From Trujillonella humicola (GTDB taxonomy: Bacteria; Actinomycetota; Actinomycetes; Mycobacteriales; Geodermatophilaceae): DNA of 64,000 nt. Every line of letters starts with the position of its first letter. Positions within the stretch are counted from its first letter, which is position 1. The stretch is taken from contig NZ_JBJNRJ010000001.1 of assembly GCF_046233715.1 (NCBI RefSeq), forward strand, positions 1-64,000, in the 5' to 3' direction. Under the pieces are notes generated by a model, which was not told the origin of the DNA, ran no database searches, and worked only from the letters and a program-made list of their open reading frames with translations. The position numbers and the translations under genes are program-made. This document shows, piece by piece, positions 59,693 to 64,000 of this stretch.

Positions 59693-60151
59693 ATGACCGG
59701 ACCCACGCTGACCGAGGCGCGCTGGACGCACGTCGCCCTGCCGACGGGGAACCTGGACGCCGCGATCGAGTTCTACACGTCGCTGACCCCGCTGGTGGTG
59801 GTCGAGCGGTTCGCCGACGACGCCGGCGAGAGCGCCTGGCTGTCCAACGACAAGCAGGCCGAGACGCCGTTCGTCCTGGTGCTCGTGTCGTTCGACAAGG
59901 ACAAGGGCGGGCAGCTGGGGCTGCTCAAGCCGTTCGCGCACCTGGGCATCGAGGTCCCCCACCGGGAGGACGTCGACGCGATCGCCGCGAAGGCGAGGGA
60001 GCTGGGCGTGCTGCAGTGGGAGCCCCGCGACATGCCCGGCCCCGTCGGGTACATCTGCGCGCTCAACGACCCCGACGGCAACGTCATCGAGATCTCGCAC
60101 AACCAGAAGGTGTTCGAGCTGGTCCGCGCCAAGTGGGGCACCGGCGCTTGA
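59693..60151 (+). CDS. Glyoxalase/VOC superfamily protein
   Basis: This 152-residue protein has two beta-alpha-beta-beta-beta modules (RWTHVALPTGNLDAAIEFYTSL; FAHLGIEVPHREDVDAIAAKA; DPDGNVIEISHNQ). His/Glu residues at the expected metal positions are present (HVALP, EISH). VOC proteins include ring-cleaving dioxygenases, isomerases and lyases, which suits a catabolic pathway. The stop overlaps the TTG start of the next gene. Confidence 0.85.
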   Translation: MTGPTLTEARWTHVALPTGNLDAAIEFYTSLTPLVVVERFADDAGESAWLSNDKQAETPFVLVLVSFDKDKGGQLGLLKPFAHLGIEVPHREDVDAIAAKARELGVLQWEPRDMPGPVGYICALNDPDGNVIEISHNQKVFELVRAKWGTGA

Positions 60152-60591
60152 GCGGCGCCGGTACCCGGGCCGCGGTCACGGCCTTCCTCGACGCGCTCAA
60201 CGGCGGGGACCCGGACGTGATCGCGGCCCGCGTCACCGAGGACTTCGTCAACGAGCACACCAGTGCCCGCGGGCGCAGCCTCACCGGCCGGGCCGCCTAC
60301 CGGGAGCGGCTGCCGGGCTTCCTGGCCGCCTTCGCCGGCCTGCGGTACGAGGTCGAGGACGTCCTGGTGGACGGCGACCGCGCCGCGGTGGCCTACCGGC
60401 TGACGGCGCGGATGCAGCGCGACGGCGCCCCGGAGGTGCCCGTCGACGTCCGGGGCGTGTTCCGGTTCCGCGTGCGCGACGGGCTGGTCGCCGCCCGCGC
60501 GGACTACTGGGACGGCGAGGTCGTGGCCGCCCAGACCGCCGCCGTGGACGCCGCCGGGACGACGGCCGGCGCCCGGGCAGCAGGGGGTTGA
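60148..60591 (+). CDS. SnoaL-like / NTF2-fold protein
   Basis: This 147-residue cone-shaped NTF2-like protein has VTAFLDALNGGDPDVIAARVTEDFVNEHTSARG, the middle RERLPGFLAAFAGLRYEVEDVLVDGDRAAVAYRL and the closing strands RGVFRFRVRDGLVAARADYWD. The family includes isomerases, dehydratases and small-molecule binders. The likely start is TTG 60148, fused to the VOC stop (TTGA). A 177-base spacer with an inverted repeat follows. Confidence 0.82.
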   Translation: MSGAGTRAAVTAFLDALNGGDPDVIAARVTEDFVNEHTSARGRSLTGRAAYRERLPGFLAAFAGLRYEVEDVLVDGDRAAVAYRLTARMQRDGAPEVPVDVRGVFRFRVRDGLVAARADYWDGEVVAAQTAAVDAAGTTAGARAAGG

Positions 60592-60737
60592 CGACCCCGC
60601 CCCCGAACTGGTTCCTTCTCCTCGACCCGCCCCGGTAGGCAACAGACCGGAGCGGGGGAGCGCGGCGACGCAGCCCGCTGGATCCCACCGTTGCATGCCG
60701 ATCGGGCGTGCCGCGGACAGGGGCGGGGCGCCCGGTC

Positions 60738-60754
60738 GGACCACACATCGGTCC
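60738..60754. promoter_or_regulatory. Inverted repeat before the second dehydrogenase unit
   Basis: GGACC-N7-GGTCC lies 15 bases before the GTG at 60769. Related pieces GACCACA and CGGTCCAC also occur upstream of the first dehydrogenase at 51580-51606, hinting at one regulator for both. The rest of the spacer 60592-60737 shows nothing recognisable. Confidence 0.4.
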
Positions 60755-60768
60755 ACCCGGGAGTCCCA

Positions 60769-61815
60769 GTGAAGAGCATCTCCTACCGCGTCCACGGCGA
60801 CACCGACGTCCTCGAGGTCACCGAGTCCGACGTGCCCGAACCCGGGCCGGGCGAGGTCCTCGTCCAGGTCGCCGCGTGCGGTCTGAACCACCTCGACGTC
60901 CTGCAGCGCCGCGGCCCCGCCCTGATCCCCGGCTTCGAGCTGCCGCACGTGGCCGGGATGGACGTCGCCGGCACCGTCGCCGCGGTCGGCCCGGACGTCG
61001 ACCCCGCCGCGCACCCGGTCGCCCGCACCGGCGCCCGTGTCGTGGTCAACCCCGCCGTCCCCTGCGACGCCTGCCCGGTCTGCGCGAGCGGCGCCGACGG
61101 CATGTGCCCGGCGACGGAGGTGGTCGGCGGCAACGTGGCCGGCGGGTACGCCGAGTACGTCGTCGTCCCGGCGGGGAACGTGCACGCCGTGCCCGACGGC
61201 GTCGACCTGGTCGAGGCGGCGGTCGTGCCCACGATCTGGATGACCGCCTGGCACGCGCTGGTCGAGGTCGGCGCGGTCGCGGCCGGGGAGACCGTGCTGG
61301 TGCACGCCGGGGCCAGCGGGGTCAGCACCGCGGCGATCCAGCTGGCCAAGGCCGCGGGCGCCCGCGTCATCACCACGGTGAGCAGCGCGGCGAAGGCGTC
61401 CTACGCGGCCGAGCTGGGGGCGGACCTGGTGGTGGACACCTCCACCACCGACCTCGTCGGCGCCGCCCGGGGCTTCACCGACGGCCGCGGGGTCGACGTC
61501 GTGATCGACCACGTCGGCCCGGCGGTGTGGGACGCCTCGATCTACAGCCTCGGGCACCGCGGCCGGCTGGTGTTCCTCGGCAACACCACCGGTGACCGGA
61601 CGTCGTTCGACCTCGTCTACGCCTACCACTTCGGCCTGAAGCTGCTGGGCTCGGATCCCTACGACCGCCGCGAGTTCGGCCCGATGCTGGAGCGCTACTG
61701 GTCCTCGGGCTTCCGGACGCCGGTCGACAGCGAGTTCCCGCTGGCCGAGGCGGCCGCGGCGCAGCGGCACATGGAGTCGCGGCGGGCCACCGGCAAGATC
61801 GTCCTGCGCCCGTGA
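60769..61815 (+). CDS. Zinc-binding dehydrogenase / quinone reductase-like, paralogue 2
   Basis: This 348-residue medium-chain reductase is paralogous to the one at 51670 (shared VAACG-N-LDVLQRRG, LPHVAGMDVAG, GRLVFLGNTTGD). It has a zinc lobe VPCDACPVCASGADGMC and nucleotide motif HAGASGVSTAAIQLAK. The C-terminal half is SEFPLAEAAAAQRHMESR. It starts at GTG 60769 and overlaps the methyltransferase start by GTGA. It probably acts on a related intermediate. Confidence 0.85.
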   Translation: MKSISYRVHGDTDVLEVTESDVPEPGPGEVLVQVAACGLNHLDVLQRRGPALIPGFELPHVAGMDVAGTVAAVGPDVDPAAHPVARTGARVVVNPAVPCDACPVCASGADGMCPATEVVGGNVAGGYAEYVVVPAGNVHAVPDGVDLVEAAVVPTIWMTAWHALVEVGAVAAGETVLVHAGASGVSTAAIQLAKAAGARVITTVSSAAKASYAAELGADLVVDTSTTDLVGAARGFTDGRGVDVVIDHVGPAVWDASIYSLGHRGRLVFLGNTTGDRTSFDLVYAYHFGLKLLGSDPYDRREFGPMLERYWSSGFRTPVDSEFPLAEAAAAQRHMESRRATGKIVLRP

Positions 61816-62882
61816 GTGCGCCCGCCCCGATCACACCCGGGCCGGTCTGGGACGTGGTCAACGGCCTGGCCGGCTTCGGCGCGCTGGCCGCCGCGCTCGA
61901 GCTCGGCGTCGTGGACGCCCTCGCCGCGGCCGGCGACGACGGGCTGCCCGCGGACGGGCTCGCCGCAGCGGTCGGGGCCGCCGACGCCGGGCGCGTGGAG
62001 CTGCTGGCCGAGCTGCTGGTCTCCCTCGGCCTGCTCACCACCGACGGCACGCGGTTCGGGCTCACCCCCGTCGCCGCCCGCTTCCTCGTGCGCGACTCCC
62101 CGGCGTCGATGGCCGCGCTCGCCCCGCTGTCGCCGGGCCCGTGGTCGGGCTGGCAGCGACTCGCCGGGACGGTGCGGACCGGCCGGCCGTCCGACGCGAC
62201 GGTGGCGGAGCTCGCCGCGGCCTACCCGGCCCTGGTGCGGGCCACGGCGCCGACCCAGGCCGCCGTGGCCGCCGGCGTCGTCCGCGAACTGGCCGGCCGG
62301 GGCCTGTGGCCCGACGCGCCGCGGATCGCCGACCTCGGCTGCGGATCGGCCGCCTGGCTCGTGGCGATGCTCGGCGACCGGCCGGCCGGCACGGCCGTGG
62401 GCGTGGACCTGCCGGCGGTCCTGGAGGTGGCCCGCGCCTCGGTGGCGGCCGCGGGCCTGACCGGCCGGGTCGACCTCCTGGCCGCCGACTACCTCGAGGC
62501 CGACCTGCCGGCCGGCGGCGCCGACGTCGTCGTCCTGGCGCACGTGCTCCGGGCCGAGCCGGCCGACCGCGCACGGCGGCTGCTGGCCCGGGCCGTGGAG
62601 CTCACAGCGCCCGGCGGGGTCGTCGTCGTGGCCGACTACCCGCGTCCCGACCGTGCCGACGGGCCCGACCCCGGCCGCGACGCCGTCCTCGCCGCCGCCC
62701 GCCACGAGCTCGTGCTCTCGCTGACCATGGCCGCCGCCACCGCCGGCCGCGGCGTCTCGGTGGCCGACCTGCGCGCATGGGCCGCGGCGGCCGGCGCCGA
62801 GCTCACCGACGTCCTGCACCCGGTGCCCCGCCAGACCGTCTTCCTGATCCGCCCCGACTCTCCCCCCGTGACCGAGAGGTGA
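61812..62882 (+). CDS. SAM-dependent methyltransferase, O-methyltransferase type
   Basis: This 356-residue protein has a dimerisation/winged-helix N-terminus (WDVVNGLAGFGALAAALELGVVDALA; VSLGLLTTDGTRFGLTP). The Rossmann SAM domain has motif I ADLGCGSAAW from about residue 173 and a motif II acidic residue in VGVDLPAV. It resembles plant-type/acetylserotonin O-methyltransferases. It probably methylates a hydroxyl or related group of a pathway compound, although some family members act as demethylases. It is coupled to the dehydrogenase before it and is 2 bases from the amidohydrolase after it. Confidence 0.82.
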   Translation: MSAPAPITPGPVWDVVNGLAGFGALAAALELGVVDALAAAGDDGLPADGLAAAVGAADAGRVELLAELLVSLGLLTTDGTRFGLTPVAARFLVRDSPASMAALAPLSPGPWSGWQRLAGTVRTGRPSDATVAELAAAYPALVRATAPTQAAVAAGVVRELAGRGLWPDAPRIADLGCGSAAWLVAMLGDRPAGTAVGVDLPAVLEVARASVAAAGLTGRVDLLAADYLEADLPAGGADVVVLAHVLRAEPADRARRLLARAVELTAPGGVVVVADYPRPDRADGPDPGRDAVLAAARHELVLSLTMAAATAGRGVSVADLRAWAAAAGAELTDVLHPVPRQTVFLIRPDSPPVTER

Positions 62883-62884
62883 CC

Positions 62885-64000
62885 ATGACCGAGGACCGCG
62901 ACCTCCCCACCGGCGAGCCGTGCGACACGCTCGTGCTGGGCTCCCACGTCGTCACCATGGACGACGAGCGCCGGGTGTACCGCGACGGCGCCGTCGCCGT
63001 CACCGGCGGCCGGATCGTCGCCGTCGGGCCGGCCGCGGAGCTGACCGCCCGCTACCGCCCGGCCGAGACCGTCGGCGGCGAGCGCTTCGTCGTCACGCCG
63101 GGGCTGATCAACACGCACGTGCACATCACCGGCGAGCCGTTGACCCGCGGCTTCGTCCCCGACGACACGCCCTTCCTCGAGAACGTCTTCGAGTGGCTCA
63201 CCCCGATCCACACCCACTACACCGAGGACGACGAGCGGGTCTCGGCCCAGCTGGCCGCGCTGGAGATGCTCAAGTCCGGGACGACGGCGTTCCTGGAGGC
63301 CGGGACCGTCCGGTTCATCGACCCCGTCGTCGACGGCCTGGCCGAGATCGGCATCCGGGCGCGCGTCGGCCCGTGGGCGTGGGACCTGGTCGGGGACTAC
63401 GAGGCGCTGCGGATGACCACCGCCGAGGCGATCGGCGCGATGACCTACGCGATGGACACCTACGGCTCGGCCGCCGACGGCCGGGTGCAGGCCTGGCCGA
63501 TCGTCATCGGGCACACCACGTGCAGCGACGAGCTGTGGCAGACCGCGAAGAAGATGTCCGACGAGCGCGGCACCGGGATGAGCGCGCACATGTCCCCGGC
63601 CGCGATGGACCCCGAGGGGTTCCTGGCCACCTTCGGGCAGCGACCGATGGTGCACCTGGACGAGATCGGCGTCCTGGACCGCAACGTGCTGCTGACCCAT
63701 GCCGTCCACGTGGACGACACGGAGATCGCGGCGCTGGCGCGGACCGGCACGAGCATCGCCCACTGCCCGACGACGGCGCTGAAGGTGTCCTACGGCGTCA
63801 CCCAGATCGGGAAGTTCCCCGAGATGGTCGCCGCGGGCGTGAACGTGGCCATCGGCACCGACGGCAACAACGCGTCCAACTACCACGACCTGATGCGGGC
63901 CACCTACCTCGTGGCGGGCCTGTTCAAGGACGCCCGCCGCGACGCGACGGTGTTCCCGGCCGAGGACGCGTTCGCCATGGCCACCCGCAACGGCGCCCGC
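62885..64000 (+). CDS. Amidohydrolase family protein (deaminase/chlorohydrolase-like), copy 2, cut by window edge
   Basis: The first 372 codons are visible and the gene runs off the window. The metal motif His78-Val-His80 is in LINTHVHITG, further ligands are in MSAHMSP and THAVHVDD, and the catalytic Asp is in IGTDGNNASN. It is related to but clearly distinct from the amidohydrolase at 52692; the GTDGN form is closer to TrzN/SAH-deaminase-like members. It begins 2 bases after the methyltransferase stop. Substrates of this family are purine, pyrimidine or triazine rings. Confidence 0.85.
   Translation, partial: MTEDRDLPTGEPCDTLVLGSHVVTMDDERRVYRDGAVAVTGGRIVAVGPAAELTARYRPAETVGGERFVVTPGLINTHVHITGEPLTRGFVPDDTPFLENVFEWLTPIHTHYTEDDERVSAQLAALEMLKSGTTAFLEAGTVRFIDPVVDGLAEIGIRARVGPWAWDLVGDYEALRMTTAEAIGAMTYAMDTYGSAADGRVQAWPIVIGHTTCSDELWQTAKKMSDERGTGMSAHMSPAAMDPEGFLATFGQRPMVHLDEIGVLDRNVLLTHAVHVDDTEIAALARTGTSIAHCPTTALKVSYGVTQIGKFPEMVAAGVNVAIGTDGNNASNYHDLMRATYLVAGLFKDARRDATVFPAEDAFAMATRNGAR

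Overview
The window is very GC-rich and densely packed. Codon third positions are strongly G/C, GTG starts are common, and many neighbouring genes overlap by ATGA, GTGA, TTGA or TGATG. Together with actinobacterial families (an acVLRF1-type release factor, FadE5, DUF3817, DUF3253 and a c-di-AMP riboswitch before a RipA-like hydrolase), this points to a free-living high-GC actinomycete. Geodermatophilaceae (Blastococcus, Modestobacter, Geodermatophilus) is my best guess, but it is an inference.

Layout. 1-6.2 kb: the tail of a transposase, a DsbA/FrnE-like protein, small proteins, an ArsR-SRPBCC pair with a palindromic operator, an MFS-rhodanese pair, an acVLRF1-type release factor and a zinc dehydrogenase. 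6.3-14.2 kb: cell-envelope genes (a class A penicillin-binding protein, a YihY membrane protein whose 3' end overlaps it antisense, and a riboswitch-led NlpC/P60 hydrolase) plus a serine hydrolase. 14.3-18.7 kb: a branched-chain 2-oxoacid dehydrogenase operon (bkdA-bkdB-bkdC) facing an Lrp/AsnC regulator. 18.7-26.7 kb: an AGE-family epimerase, then a complete fructose phosphotransferase locus (fruR-fruK-fruA-ptsH, with ptsI divergent). 26.8-32.6 kb: a 43-residue gene with its own promoter and terminator, two paralogous GAF-GGDEF proteins, a tyrosine phosphatase and a conserved protein. 32.7-36.4 kb: an ABC exporter with a DesK-type kinase and a LuxR-type regulator. 36.4-41.4 kb: FadE5, small proteins and a TetR regulator. 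41.5-45.4 kb: a zinc/manganese importer with a Zur-like box, and an acetamidase/formamidase. 45.5-51.5 kb: a DUF559 gene between two palindromic repeats, a self-sufficient cytochrome P450 fused to its reductase, an aldehyde dehydrogenase and an aryl-alcohol-type dehydrogenase. 51.7-64.0 kb: one co-directional catabolic cluster that runs off the end of the window.

How the genes work together. The 51.7-64 kb cluster combines a nucleoside-type (BMP family) ABC importer with two amidohydrolases, two paralogous zinc dehydrogenases, a flavin reductase-like protein, a glyoxalase-fold protein, a SnoaL-like protein and a methyltransferase-like protein. Nearly every junction is coupled. The most economical reading is uptake and breakdown of an imported N-heterocycle or similar amide/amine compound; the substrate cannot be read from sequence. 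The P450-ALDH-ADH set just before it may be a separate hydroxylation/oxidation module.

Non-coding structure. Four copies of a roughly 60-bp hairpin repeat (arms CGAGATCTGCACAGT / ACTGTGCAGATCTCG) sit at gene ends, three of them between convergent genes. A c-di-AMP (ydaO type) riboswitch, several perfect stem terminators and multiple inverted-repeat operator candidates are also visible. No tRNA, rRNA or CRISPR array was seen.
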